From assembly GCA_963726125.1 (NCBI GenBank), contig CAVSBG010000008.1:1-64000 (forward strand): 64,000 nt of DNA, read 5' to 3'. Positions 55,446 to 64,000 of this stretch are shown here, one piece after another. The stretch is from JAMXLO01 sp963726125. GTDB lineage: Bacteria; Pseudomonadota; Alphaproteobacteria; Acetobacterales; Acetobacteraceae. The notes under the pieces are model-generated. The model ran no database searches. It was not told the DNA's origin and saw only the letters and a program-made list of their open reading frames with translations. The translations under genes and the position numbers were made by a program. Position 1 is the first letter of the stretch, and every line of letters begins with the position of its first letter.

Positions 55446-57665
55446 TCACCCAGCACCCGGCGCTCCCGCCCCTTCCACCGCTGCCGCGTTCGCCGGCATG
55501 TCCAGAACCTCGCGGATCTTCGCGGCCAGCGCGGTCAGGGTGAACGGTTTGGCAATGAACTGTACACCGTGGTCGAGCACGCCGTTGTGCAGGATCGCAT
55601 TGCGCGTGTAGCCGGTGGTGAACAGCACGCGCAGGCCAGGCTGTGCGCTCTGCGCCGCATCCGCCAATGCGCGTCCGTTGACACCACCTGGCAGGCCCAC
55701 GTCGGTGAACAGCAGGTCGATGGGGCCGCGATCGACGATCAGACGCACGCCGTCCATTGCGTCGCCGGCCTCCAGCACCTCGTATCCCAACTCGCGCAAC
55801 GCCTCGACCGACGATCGGCGAACCTCCTCGTCATCTTCCACCACCAGGATGGTTTCGCCGGTGCCGCGCGGGTGTGCCTTCGCCGCATCGGATGCCGGCG
55901 CCGGCCTGGTTTCGACGCGCACGAAGCGCGGCAGGTACACCTTGATCGTGCTGCCCTGGCCTGCCTCGCTGTAGATCGCCACGTGTCCACCCGACTGCTT
56001 GACGAAGCCGTACACCATCGACAGTCCAAGTCCGGTCCCCTGGCCCAGCGGCTTGGTGGTGAAAAACGGCTCGAACGCCTTGTCGATCACGTCTTGCGTC
56101 ATGCCGGTCCCGGTGTCGGTGACTGCCAGCAGCACGTATTGCCCGGTGGTCACCTCGGCATGCGACGCGGCATAGGCGTCATCGAGGTGCGTATTGGCGG
56201 TTTCAATGGTGAGCTTGCCGCCGTTCGGCATCGCGTCGCGTGCGTTCACCGCAAGGTTGAGCAGCACGTTCTCAAGCTGGTTCGCGTCCACCTTAGTCTG
56301 CCATAGCCCGCCCGCGAGCACGGTTTCGATCGCGATGCTCTCGCCCAGCGTGCGTCGCAGCAGATCGGACATGTCGGATACCAGTCGGCCCACATCCAGA
56401 GGCTCGGGATCAAGCGGCTGCTGGCGCGAGAATGCCAACAGCCGGTGCGTCAATGTCGCCGCGCGCTGGACACCCGACATGGCCGCTTCCGTCAGTCGCA
56501 CAAGGGCCTCACTGTTCGGCGGCAGGCGGCGTTGCAGCAGCTCGATATTGCTGTTGATCACAGTCAGGTGGTTGTTGAAATCGTGCGCCACACCGCCCGT
56601 GAGGCGGCCCACTGCTTCCATCTTCACTGACTGGCGCAATGCCTCTTCTGCCAATTCACGCCGCCGCACTTCGGCTTGCAGTTGCGCCAGCGTATCGTGT
56701 TGTTGGCGCCATTGCCGCGTGGCGAGCAGGCTCAACATGAGCAGGCACAGCGTCGCCGGGATGCCGAAGATCAGGTGCGTGGCCATGAGGTCACGCCATT
56801 CGCCAACCACCGAATTCCAGCGACGACCGACCGTAACGATAACCGGATAGTTCGCCAGGCTGCGGTAGGCGATGAGCTGATCAGAACCATCAAGCGTGGA
56901 GTGGCCGCGCATCATGCCGTCCGGTGTGTGCTGGACTGCTTCAGCCAACTTGCGGTCGGTTGCAGTCGCCTCGTCCGTGGGCACGGTTTGGGGATAGGCC
57001 GCGAGCAACGTGCCGTCGTTGCGAAGCACCCCCGCGCTGAAGTTGGGATCGCCAGCGAACATGGCGCGATCGAAGTTGCTGAAATAGCTCGGCGCAACGC
57101 CAACCATGATGACGCCGGCAAAATGCTTCGGATCATTGCCCCGGCGGATGGCGACTGAGAACAGCGGTTCGTGGGTCAGCCGACCAACCACAATGCCGCC
57201 GATCTCGAACGGTGCCGTGCCATCGCGCAGTGCACTGAAATACCCACGGTCGCTGAAGTTGATGCGATGGTCGGCGGGATAGCGTGAGCTTCCGATCAGC
57301 GCAGTGCCGTCTTTGCCGGTCACCACGATGGCGGTTACCTGACCATATCCGGCGATCATTGCGACGAGCTTGTCGTGCAACTCCTGTTCGTGTGCGACCA
57401 CCTCTTCGTCGGTCAGATTGCCGAGCAGGTCATTCACCCGTCCGCCGAGCAGGACGTGCGTGTCGAGCACGCGCGCCGTTTGCTCACTGGCGACGGCCAG
57501 GTCGCCGCGGAGGTCGGCATCGGCCGCTGCCACGGTATCGCGCCACGCAACCCAGCTCCCGCCCCCGAGCACCAGCAACGGCACGATAACCGACGCGGCG
57601 ATCATGCCGCGCAAGGCCCAGGGCACTCTGTTCTTGCCGCTGGCTTCGCTCATCCCCGATGTCAT
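55446..57665 (-). CDS. Hybrid histidine kinase with Cache sensor and receiver domain
   Basis: The protein has about 740 aa; the start could also be 57653. It has two membrane helices around a periplasmic double-Cache domain (about 50-290; FSDRGYFSALRDGTAPFEIGG). A HisKA domain follows, with H-box TGGVAHDFNNHLTVI. The ATPase domain has N-box NLAVNARDAMPNGG, DTGTGM and GTGLGLSMVYGFVKQSGG. A C-terminal receiver (TILVVEDDEEVRR, phospho-Asp in LLFTDVGLPG, Lys in IAKPF) completes it. The sensor ligand is unknown. No separate response regulator is adjacent, so signalling passes internally or to a distant partner. Confidence 0.9.
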   Translation of the reverse strand: MTSGMSEASGKNRVPWALRGMIAASVIVPLLVLGGGSWVAWRDTVAAADADLRGDLAVASEQTARVLDTHVLLGGRVNDLLGNLTDEEVVAHEQELHDKLVAMIAGYGQVTAIVVTGKDGTALIGSSRYPADHRINFSDRGYFSALRDGTAPFEIGGIVVGRLTHEPLFSVAIRRGNDPKHFAGVIMVGVAPSYFSNFDRAMFAGDPNFSAGVLRNDGTLLAAYPQTVPTDEATATDRKLAEAVQHTPDGMMRGHSTLDGSDQLIAYRSLANYPVIVTVGRRWNSVVGEWRDLMATHLIFGIPATLCLLMLSLLATRQWRQQHDTLAQLQAEVRRRELAEEALRQSVKMEAVGRLTGGVAHDFNNHLTVINSNIELLQRRLPPNSEALVRLTEAAMSGVQRAATLTHRLLAFSRQQPLDPEPLDVGRLVSDMSDLLRRTLGESIAIETVLAGGLWQTKVDANQLENVLLNLAVNARDAMPNGGKLTIETANTHLDDAYAASHAEVTTGQYVLLAVTDTGTGMTQDVIDKAFEPFFTTKPLGQGTGLGLSMVYGFVKQSGGHVAIYSEAGQGSTIKVYLPRFVRVETRPAPASDAAKAHPRGTGETILVVEDDEEVRRSSVEALRELGYEVLEAGDAMDGVRLIVDRGPIDLLFTDVGLPGGVNGRALADAAQSAQPGLRVLFTTGYTRNAILHNGVLDHGVQFIAKPFTLTALAAKIREVLDMPANAAAVEGAGAPGAG

Positions 57666-57782
57666 TCCCCCGACGCGGCAGCACTCGCCCCCGACGCGGC
57701 GCACTCGCATTGCCGCAATGATTGATGTCATAGTACGCACGATGTCGCCAGAGGCACACAATGAGATGCTCACACCCCTGTG

Positions 57783-58748
57783 ATGACTGAAGGCGGCTCA
57801 AATATTGCCCGGCCAGTGCTGGTCGTCGGCAGCCTGAACATGGACCTTGTCGCGCGGTGCGAACTATTGCCGCGCACGGGACAGACGATATTCGGGCAGG
57901 ACTTCTTCACCGCCGCCGGCGGCAAGGGTGCCAACCAGGCGGTGGCCGCAGCGCGACTTGGAGCGAGCGTCGCGATGGCGGGCTGTGTCGGGAACGATCA
58001 GTTCGGTCGCGACCTGTTGGCGGGCCTGGCCGACGCGGGTGTCCGCACCGGTGCCGTCGCAACGACCGATCGTCCGACTGGCACCGCACTGATCACGGTG
58101 GATGCGAGCGGTGCCAATACAATCGTAGTGATATCGGGAGCCAATATGGCTTGCGATACCGCCCTTGTGGATCGTGCGTTGGCACAGGAGCCTCAGCCGG
58201 GCATTCTGTTGCTGCAACATGAGATCCCGATTGCAGCGAATGCCCATGCGATACGAGAGGCACACGACGCTGGTTGGTTCGTGATCCTAAATCCGGCGCC
58301 AGCCCGTGCGGTGGCACCGGAACTTCTGCAATTGATCGATATCATTGCACCAAATGAAACAGAGGCTGCAGCGCTGACGGGGCGACCAATCGCCAGCCGA
58401 GCCGATGCGCTTGCGGCAGCGCAGAATCTCGTGGCACTCGGTGCTCGTGCCGCACTGATTACACTGGGCAGCGATGGCGCATTGTATTGTGACGACAGCC
58501 GCGCGTTGCATTGCCCGGCGGTCGCAGTGAAAGCCGTCGACACGACCGCAGCAGGCGATGGGTATCTCGGCGCGTTGGCCGCCTCGCTCGCGTCCGGACG
58601 GTCCCTGGTCGATAGCCTCGGCTTCGCCTCCGCGGCGGCAGGTTTGGCGGTCACGCGGTTAGGTGCACAACCTTCGCTCGGCACCAAAGCAGAGGTCGCG
58701 GATTTCATCACGCGATACGGTGCGCCGGTGCCGCAGGCGGTCGCGTAA
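57783..58748 (+). CDS. rbsK: Ribokinase (PfkB family)
   Basis: The protein has 321 aa from ATG 57783. The substrate-binding Gly motif is VVGSLNMDLVARCELLPRTG and the lid is AAGGKGANQAVAAARLG. The catalytic C-terminal motif is VDTTAAGDGYLGALAASL, where AAGD replaces the more usual GAGD but keeps the catalytic Asp. It phosphorylates ribose or a similar pentose. No rbs transport gene is next to it. Confidence 0.88.
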   Translation: MTEGGSNIARPVLVVGSLNMDLVARCELLPRTGQTIFGQDFFTAAGGKGANQAVAAARLGASVAMAGCVGNDQFGRDLLAGLADAGVRTGAVATTDRPTGTALITVDASGANTIVVISGANMACDTALVDRALAQEPQPGILLLQHEIPIAANAHAIREAHDAGWFVILNPAPARAVAPELLQLIDIIAPNETEAAALTGRPIASRADALAAAQNLVALGARAALITLGSDGALYCDDSRALHCPAVAVKAVDTTAAGDGYLGALAASLASGRSLVDSLGFASAAAGLAVTRLGAQPSLGTKAEVADFITRYGAPVPQAVA

Positions 58749-58819
58749 CGAAACCGCTGTGCTGTTCTATTCGCGTCGCCATACTGGCATCATCGCGGCG
58801 ACATTCGAGTCGACAACAC

Positions 58820-59242
58820 ATGCTGCATCTCACCAAGCTTGCCGTTGGCGTGCGTGATATCGACCATTTGCGCGAGCTTCAGGCGGAGCGCGCGCAAACC
58901 AACCCACCGTTGCGTCACCGTACGCGTGCATTCCCGCGCCGGCATCAGGAGGTGATCGACGGCGGTTCGATGTACTGGGTCATCAACGGCACCATGCTGG
59001 TGCGCCAGCGCATCGTCGACATTATCGAGGATCGGCGCGATAGCGGCGAAGCGTGCACCGGCCTGTTACTGGACCCGACGCTGGTGCCACTGGCCGGACG
59101 GCCGACCAAGCCGTTCCAGGGCTGGCGGTATCTCCGCTCGGACGAGGCGCCGGTTGACCTCACCATCGGTCCACGCGCCCGAGGCGAGGATCTGCTGCCG
59201 CCCGAGATGCGGCGGGAACTCCGGGTATTGTGCCTGCTCTGA
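58820..59242 (+). CDS. DUF1489-family protein
   Basis: The 140-aa protein matches the alphaproteobacterial DUF1489 pattern (LHLTKLAVGVRDIDHL, RHQEVIDGGSMYWVI, PFQGWRYLRSDEAP). It is cytoplasmic and of unknown function. Confidence 0.85.
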   Translation: MLHLTKLAVGVRDIDHLRELQAERAQTNPPLRHRTRAFPRRHQEVIDGGSMYWVINGTMLVRQRIVDIIEDRRDSGEACTGLLLDPTLVPLAGRPTKPFQGWRYLRSDEAPVDLTIGPRARGEDLLPPEMRRELRVLCLL

Positions 59243-59358
59243 AACCACTTGCGCGACTCTGTCAAGGCGTTGGATAATCGTTTCAGTCGATTAAGAGAGC
59301 TTTCTCGACTCGCCTGTCAGACTCGTCCCGCAACCCATGCACCCTTGGAGCCCTTCCA

Positions 59359-59592
59359 GTGACCACCATGCGCAGATCCCTGTTTGCCCTGCTGGGTCTC
59401 GTTCTGCCGGTCGCCTTCACCGCCGCACCCGCCGCGGCGGCCACCTCGAACTCGGTCCAGCACAAGAGTACGACGCATCACGCCACTGCTGCGACGCACA
59501 AGGCGAAGCCGCAGCACTCGACCCACGTACAGCACGCGGCACACCACACGACGACGACGCATCACACGTCGCACAAGGTCGCTTCGAGCTAA
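59359..59592 (+). CDS. Small histidine-rich secreted protein
   Basis: The protein has 77 aa. GTG 59359 is placed 8 bases after GGAG; ATG 59368 is an alternative. A Sec signal peptide (RSLFALLGLVLPVAFTAAPAAA) is followed by a mature part of about 50 residues in which roughly a quarter are His and many are Thr (STTHHATAATHKA, THHTTTTHHTSHK). Binding of copper, zinc or nickel in the periplasm is likely from composition only. Confidence 0.65.
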   Translation: MTTMRRSLFALLGLVLPVAFTAAPAAAATSNSVQHKSTTHHATAATHKAKPQHSTHVQHAAHHTTTTHHTSHKVASS

Positions 59593-59678
59593 GAACTGTC
59601 CGACTGCGCGCGTTCGCTCCCGGCGGCGCGCGCAGCTTCTGATCGGGAGCTTGGCGGGCGAGGCCGCGCCGGCGCCCA

Positions 59679-60518
59679 CTATAAAATATCGAGCGACCGC
59701 TTGCCCGCAGGCGGCGGATGCACGGCGTCGATTGCAGCCAGATCCTCATCGGTCAGTACTATGGTTCCCGCCACGGCATTCTGCCGCACGTGCGCGGGAT
59801 CGCTCGCTTTAGGGATCGAGATGACGTTGGGGTGCCGCATGGTCCAGGCGATGGCGATCTGAGCCGGCGTCGCGTTGTGACGCTTGGCGACCTGCGAGAG
59901 CGCCTTTGAACGCAGCAGTGAGCCGCCTTGCCCGACCGGCGAATATGCCATCAGCGGGACCTTGTGCTCAGTGCACCAGGGCAGCAGATCGAATTCCACC
60001 CCGCGGCTGTCGAGATGGTAGAGTACCTGGTTGGCCGCGCAGTGCGTTCCGGCTGGCAGGCGTGTCAGCCCCTGCATGTCGCTCGTGTCGAAGTTCGACA
60101 CGCCCCAGTAGCGGATCTTCCCGGCCTCGCGCAGCGCCTCGAACGCTTCCACGGTGTCAGCCAGGGAATGACTGCCGCGCCAGTGCAGCAGGTATAGATC
60201 GATCCGATCTGTCCGCAACCGCTTCAGGCTGCGTTCGCACGCCGCGGGCACCCCGCTTTTCGAGGCGTTGTGCGGATACACCTTGCTGACGATGAACAAG
60301 TTGTCCCGCTGACCCTGGGCGGCTTCCGCCACCACTTCCTCGGCCCCGCCGTTGCCATACATCTCGGCGGTGTCGATCAGCGTCATACCCAGCTCAATCC
60401 CGAGCTTCAGCGCCGCCACCTCGGCTTTCGCGGCGCCGGCGCGCTCGCCCATGTGCCAGGTGCCCTGGCCGAGCGCAGGAACGTCCGTCCCGTCCGGCAG
60501 CTTCACCGTGCGCATCAT
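59679..60518 (-). CDS. Aldo/keto reductase
   Basis: The protein has 279 aa from ATG 60518. It contains the AKR catalytic set: GQGTWHMGE, Asp and Tyr in LIDTAEMYGNGGAEE, Lys in FIVSKVYPHNAS, and the YLLHWRG His. It is an NADPH-dependent carbonyl reductase with unknown substrate. Its start overlaps the dipeptidase stop, which couples the two. Confidence 0.9.
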   Translation of the reverse strand: MMRTVKLPDGTDVPALGQGTWHMGERAGAAKAEVAALKLGIELGMTLIDTAEMYGNGGAEEVVAEAAQGQRDNLFIVSKVYPHNASKSGVPAACERSLKRLRTDRIDLYLLHWRGSHSLADTVEAFEALREAGKIRYWGVSNFDTSDMQGLTRLPAGTHCAANQVLYHLDSRGVEFDLLPWCTEHKVPLMAYSPVGQGGSLLRSKALSQVAKRHNATPAQIAIAWTMRHPNVISIPKASDPAHVRQNAVAGTIVLTDEDLAAIDAVHPPPAGKRSLDIL

Positions 60519-61543
60519 CCGGTTTTCTCCTCGGCGATCCGTAGCAGGCGGAGGAAGTTGCCACCCCACAGGGCGGCGATCTCCTGGCGATCGTAGCCGC
60601 GGTTCAGCAGTTCCACCGTCAGGTTGGCGCTCTCGGAGGCGTCCCGCCAGCCGGTGAACCATCCACCGCCATCAAAATCCGACGATATGCCGACATGCTC
60701 TACGCCGATTCGCTTCACGGCATAGTCGATGTGGTCGACGAAATCCCGCACCGTGACCGCGTCGGGCTTGGCATCCTGCTTCAGGAACGCCGCCACCGCG
60801 GTGATCTGGATCACCCCGCCGGTATCCCGCAGTACGTCCAGCTGCGCGTCATCCATGTTGCGCGCGTTGTTGCACAGGGCGCGGACGCAGGAATGCGTGG
60901 ACAGCACCGGCGTGCGCGACAGCGAGGCGGCCTGCAGCATCGTGTCGCGCGACACGTGCGCGACGTCGATCAGCATGCCCACCCGGTTCAGCTCCACGAC
61001 CGCGGCGCGTCCCAACGCGCTCAGCCCGCCATGCTCCGTCGCGGCATCGCCCAGGTCGGCGCGCGGGTTGCACGAGTCGCCGATGGCGTTGTGGCCGTTA
61101 TGCGTCAACGTCATGTAGCACGCGCCCAGGCGGCGGAATTCCGCGAGCCGCGACAAATCGCTGCCCATCGCGAAGCCATTCTCCACCGCCGGCACGATCG
61201 CGAGGACAGCGTCACGTTTCGCTGCCTCGATCTCGGCAACTGTGCTGGCAACTCGGGCGGCAATGCCATTCTGACTGCGGCCCATATGCCTGATCGCATT
61301 CAGCATCCCGATGGCGCGTTCGAAGGCTGCGGCCTCGGCTTCGGGGGTGCGGGCGGCCTGGGGCACGTAGGCGGCGAAGCAGCCGGCGGCGACGCCACCG
61401 CGCTGCATCTTCGGCAGATCGACCCTCCGCGTGCCATCCACGAATGGATCGGGGCCGGTGGGCCACGGAATATCGATGTGCGTATCGATGGTGACCAGCC
61501 CTTGATGCAGGGCGAGCGCTTCGGCGGGGACAGAATCATTCAT
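60515..61543 (-). CDS. Membrane (renal-type) dipeptidase, M19 family
   Basis: The protein has 342 aa from ATG 61543. The M19 metal ligands are present: TIDTHIDIPW (His-x-Asp), AIVPAVENGF (bridging Glu), LIDVAHVS and VLSTHSCVR (His), and HVGISSDFDGGG (Asp). It lacks a signal peptide. It likely cleaves dipeptides, possibly including D-residues. It is upstream of the aldo/keto reductase in an operon. Confidence 0.9.
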   Translation of the reverse strand: MNDSVPAEALALHQGLVTIDTHIDIPWPTGPDPFVDGTRRVDLPKMQRGGVAAGCFAAYVPQAARTPEAEAAAFERAIGMLNAIRHMGRSQNGIAARVASTVAEIEAAKRDAVLAIVPAVENGFAMGSDLSRLAEFRRLGACYMTLTHNGHNAIGDSCNPRADLGDAATEHGGLSALGRAAVVELNRVGMLIDVAHVSRDTMLQAASLSRTPVLSTHSCVRALCNNARNMDDAQLDVLRDTGGVIQITAVAAFLKQDAKPDAVTVRDFVDHIDYAVKRIGVEHVGISSDFDGGGWFTGWRDASESANLTVELLNRGYDRQEIAALWGGNFLRLLRIAEEKTG

Positions 61544-61630
61544 GCTCGGCACGCTTGCAGATATCAGTGTGACGCGGAAGGGGTGGGCATCCCACAAGTC
61601 ATGAAATTAGCGGGTAGCAGAAGATAACCC

Positions 61631-62302
61631 ATGCGCCGGCACCTGTTGTCCGCTGCCATGGCGGTCTTGGTTGCAGGGCACTCACTGGCGCAGGTGCGGC
61701 CCTCGGCCGAAGACATCGGGCCATGGGTGCTCACCTGCCCGACCGCCGCCAATTGCCTGTTGCGCCATCGAAGCTGGTTGCTGCCGCCAACTGTCGTTGG
61801 ACCGAGCGCCGCGCTGGAAGTGGTATGGCGCGGCGGGAGGGCGATGCCAGTCGTGGCTATCCGTGGCCTGTCTGTGGGCACCGCACTCGGCAGCGTGTTG
61901 CTGTTGCGGGCCAACGCCACCGCGAAATTCGACGATGCCACCGAGATGGACCTGCCGTGCGCGCCGGACGGTGGTGCGTTGGTGTGCGTGCCCACCGGCG
62001 CCGCTTCTGTCGATGCCGCGTCCGAATTGGCCACGTCTCGCATGGTGTTGGTGAGACTACGGCTTCACCCCGGCGGCGGGACGCCGCTGCCGGAACTTTC
62101 GCGGTCGCTGGAACTACAGCAGACCAGCGTCGCGTTGGCCCGGTTCCGAGCGGCCTCGCCAGTCGGCGAAGCAGAGCCGGCGATTGCGGGGCTGGACCTG
62201 CGAGGGTTTCTCGACCGTCTCGCCCGCGATGCCGGGTTCCACGGCGGGCTGGCGGATTTGTTGCCCAGCGTCGCCGGTTGGGTTGGCGCCAAACGGTTCT
62301 GA
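61631..62302 (+). CDS. Periplasmic protein resembling invasion-associated locus B (IalB)
   Basis: The 223-aa protein has a Sec signal peptide (RRHLLSAAMAVLVAGHSLAQ). The early WVLTCPTAANCLLRHRSW, with paired Cys, recalls the first strand and disulfide of IalB proteins. The remainder is beta-rich and less conserved. The assignment is tentative and the function unknown. Confidence 0.5.
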   Translation: MRRHLLSAAMAVLVAGHSLAQVRPSAEDIGPWVLTCPTAANCLLRHRSWLLPPTVVGPSAALEVVWRGGRAMPVVAIRGLSVGTALGSVLLLRANATAKFDDATEMDLPCAPDGGALVCVPTGAASVDAASELATSRMVLVRLRLHPGGGTPLPELSRSLELQQTSVALARFRAASPVGEAEPAIAGLDLRGFLDRLARDAGFHGGLADLLPSVAGWVGAKRF

Positions 62303-62423
62303 CCGGAGGGGCGGCGTGTTGCCCAGGCGACGTAGCGCCGCAAGTCCGCACCCCCCAACCGCATTGCTTGCGCGTGTTTCCGCGGGCGCCTAAGCAAACC
62401 TAGGCCAGCCTCGCGAGATCACC

Positions 62424-63590
62424 ATGGATCAATCCCTTCCTGCCGACCCGCACGCCGAGATACGCGCCGAGGTTGCCAAGCTCTGCGCCCGCTTTCCCGG
62501 CGAATACTGGCGTAAGCTCGACCGCGAGCGTGCCTATCCGACCGAGTTCGTGGCCGCACTGACCGAAGCCGGCTACCTCGCCGCTCTTGTCCCCGAGGAA
62601 TATGGTGGCGCCGGCCTGCCACTGTCCGGTGCCGCGGCAATCCTGGAGACGATCCACGCCGAGGGCTGCAATGGCGCCGCCTGCCATGCGCAGATGTACA
62701 TCATGGGCACCATTCTCCGGCACGGCTCGCAGAAGCAGAAACAGGAGTACCTGCCCAAGATCGCCACGGGTGAACTACGTCTGCAGGCATTCGGTGTGAC
62801 CGAACCGACCAGCGGTACCGACACCACGAGCCTGCGTACGTTCGCGAAACGCGAAGGCGACCACTATGTCGTGAATGGCCAGAAGGTCTGGACCAGTCGC
62901 GCCGAGCATTCAGACCTGATGCTGCTGCTTGCACGCACAACGCCGCGCGATCAGGCGAAGCGCCGCACCGACGGCCTGTCCACCTTCATTGTGGACATGC
63001 GGGCGAGCGTTGGCCACGGCATGACCATCCGGCCGCTGCGCACCATGATGAACCACAACTCCACCGAAATCTTCTTCGACAACATGGTGGTCCCGGCCGA
63101 AAACCTGATCGGCGAGGAGGGCAAGGGCTTCCGCTACATCCTCGACGGCATGAACGCCGAACGCCTGTTGATCTCCGCCGAGTGTATCGGCGATGCCCGC
63201 TGGTTCCTGAAGAAGGCCACCGACTACGCCCGCGACCGCCAGGTCTTCGGCCGACCGATCGGCCAGAACCAGGGCATTCAGTTCCCGTTGGCGCGGGCCT
63301 ACGCCCAAATGCGTGCCGCCGAACTGATGATCCGCGACGGCTGCGCCAAGTTCGAAGCCGGCCTGACCCCGGGCGAGGAGGCCAACATGGCCAAGCTACT
63401 GGGAGCCGACGCATCCTGGGCCGCCGCCGAGGCCTGTCTGCAAACCCACGGCGGCTTCGGCTTCGCCGAGGAATACGACATCGAGCGCAAATATCGCGAG
63501 ACGCGCCTGTACCAGGTGGCGCCAATCAGCACCAACCTGATTCTGTCCTACATCGCGGAGCATGTCCTGGGACTGCCCCGGAGTTACTGA
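62424..63590 (+). CDS. Acyl-CoA dehydrogenase
   Basis: The 388-aa protein has the FAD/acyl-CoA motifs FGVTEPTSGTDTTSL and YVVNGQKVWTSRAEHSDLMLL, and RQVFGRPIGQNQGIQFPLA near residue 275. The C-terminal QTHGGFGFAEEYDIERKYRE is followed by QVAPIST, where a YEGT motif is usual, so the catalytic residue may differ. It starts a beta-oxidation-type or dehydrogenation route; the chain length is unknown. It converges on the lytic transglycosylase. Confidence 0.88.
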   Translation: MDQSLPADPHAEIRAEVAKLCARFPGEYWRKLDRERAYPTEFVAALTEAGYLAALVPEEYGGAGLPLSGAAAILETIHAEGCNGAACHAQMYIMGTILRHGSQKQKQEYLPKIATGELRLQAFGVTEPTSGTDTTSLRTFAKREGDHYVVNGQKVWTSRAEHSDLMLLLARTTPRDQAKRRTDGLSTFIVDMRASVGHGMTIRPLRTMMNHNSTEIFFDNMVVPAENLIGEEGKGFRYILDGMNAERLLISAECIGDARWFLKKATDYARDRQVFGRPIGQNQGIQFPLARAYAQMRAAELMIRDGCAKFEAGLTPGEEANMAKLLGADASWAAAEACLQTHGGFGFAEEYDIERKYRETRLYQVAPISTNLILSYIAEHVLGLPRSY

Positions 63591-64000
63591 TTACAGCCCG
63601 GTTCTCCGTATCGGCGGTTGGAACGCGAGTGCGATCGGCGCCGACCGGTAGGCGGCCAGGCTGCGCCCCGCGGGGGCTGTTCCGCCAGTTGGGACTGGTT
63701 GCATGATCGTTCTCGCTGGCGCGCCCATGCCCGATGTCTGGGCGTGCAGCACTGGAGCGCTGCCAAATGAAGCAGTCGTCAGTGTCGCGCCCCAGGATCG
63801 GGACAGTGGCGATGCCGACGGCGAGAATGCGCCTGCGAAGTCGTGTCTCCTCCGGCCACACCGCAAGCACCTTGCGCTGATATTCGGCACCGATCTCCGG
63901 TGTTGCCGAATGGTACGCTGCTGCGGCCTTGTTCCAGTCTCCGGATTGGCCATACAGCTCTTTGAGGAATTGGGCCGCATAGTTGGCGTTGGCCTGCGGA
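63591..64000 (-). CDS. Lytic transglycosylase, C-terminal part (cut by the window edge), frameshifted
   Basis: Read from the right edge, the peptide NYAAQFLKELYGQSGDWNKA...AAYHSATPEIG is the end of an SLT/transglycosylase catalytic domain. One extra base near 63837 shifts the frame. The restored end AGAFSPSASPLSRSWG continues into a Pro/Ala-rich tail and a stop at 63591-63593. Such enzymes open peptidoglycan, sometimes for flagellum assembly. The start is outside the window. Confidence 0.75.
   Translation of the reverse strand, partial: RRPTPTMRPNSSKSCMANPETGTRPQQRTIRQHRRSVPNISARCLRCGRRRHDFAGAFSPSASPLSRSWGATLTTASFGSAPVLHAQTSGMGAPARTIMQPVPTGGTAPAGRSLAAYRSAPIALAFQPPIRRTGL

Overview
The window is GC-rich and looks like a chromosomal segment of an alphaproteobacterium, most likely Rhodospirillales/Acetobacteraceae. 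That is an inference from three things: the order rnd-kdsD-lptC-lptA-lptB-rpoN-hpf; several small families (DUF1150, DUF1489, DUF1491) that are mainly alphaproteobacterial; and a Hint-domain giant secreted protein of a kind common in acetic-acid-bacterium relatives. No ribosomal RNA or CRISPR array was seen. Two tRNA genes are present: Thr(CGU) and Leu(CAG).

Layout. 1-1590: an IS110-family element (IS1111-like arrangement) with a decayed recombinase and a long non-coding right end. 2-7.2 kb: a giant secreted beta-repeat protein with a glycosidase-like N-terminus and a C-terminal Hint domain. 7.2-11.8 kb: a three-part periplasmic molybdenum hydroxylase (Mo subunit, 2Fe-2S subunit, three-heme cytochrome c). 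11.8-15.4 kb: a truncated ubiX, a GMC flavoprotein dehydrogenase with a small partner subunit, and a D-2-hydroxyacid dehydrogenase. 15.4-24.5 kb: a remodelled stretch with a small Cys-rich protein, tRNA-Thr, an MBL hydrolase, a hydroxynitrile-lyase-like cupin, a flavin monooxygenase, mosaic xanthine-dehydrogenase fragments, an ankyrin fragment and an ABC importer. 24.5-29.4 kb: small housekeeping genes, including a papain-like protease facing a chagasin-type inhibitor. 29.7-34.4 kb: a flagellar export and rod block (fliP, fliO, flgB, flgC, fliE, fliQ, fliR, flhB). 34.5-36.9 kb: two luciferase-like monooxygenases. 36.9-42.5 kb: a giant RTX protein with eight long repeat modules. 42.5-48.5 kb: GFA, LysR, PRC-barrel, MmgE/PrpD plus crotonase, Hsp20 plus DUF1150. 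48.5-55.2 kb: hpf, rpoN, the Lpt genes, kdsD, rnd, tRNA-Leu. 55.2-64 kb: a large palindrome, a hybrid histidine kinase, ribokinase, aldo/keto reductase, a renal-dipeptidase-like enzyme, an acyl-CoA dehydrogenase and the end of a lytic transglycosylase.

Two themes stand out. First, many otherwise well-conserved genes are broken by single-base indels, several of them in homopolymers (near 6450, 6465, 9080, 9134, 10511, 23669, 37560, 53447 and 63837, plus two in the IS). Two of these make false gene fusions. Either the assembly carries indel errors or the strain is losing genes; raw reads would decide. Second, the 0-30 kb half is rich in oxidoreductases, gene fragments and dispersed REP-like palindromes, which suggests an accessory, rearranged region. 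The flagellar and LPS blocks look like core genome.
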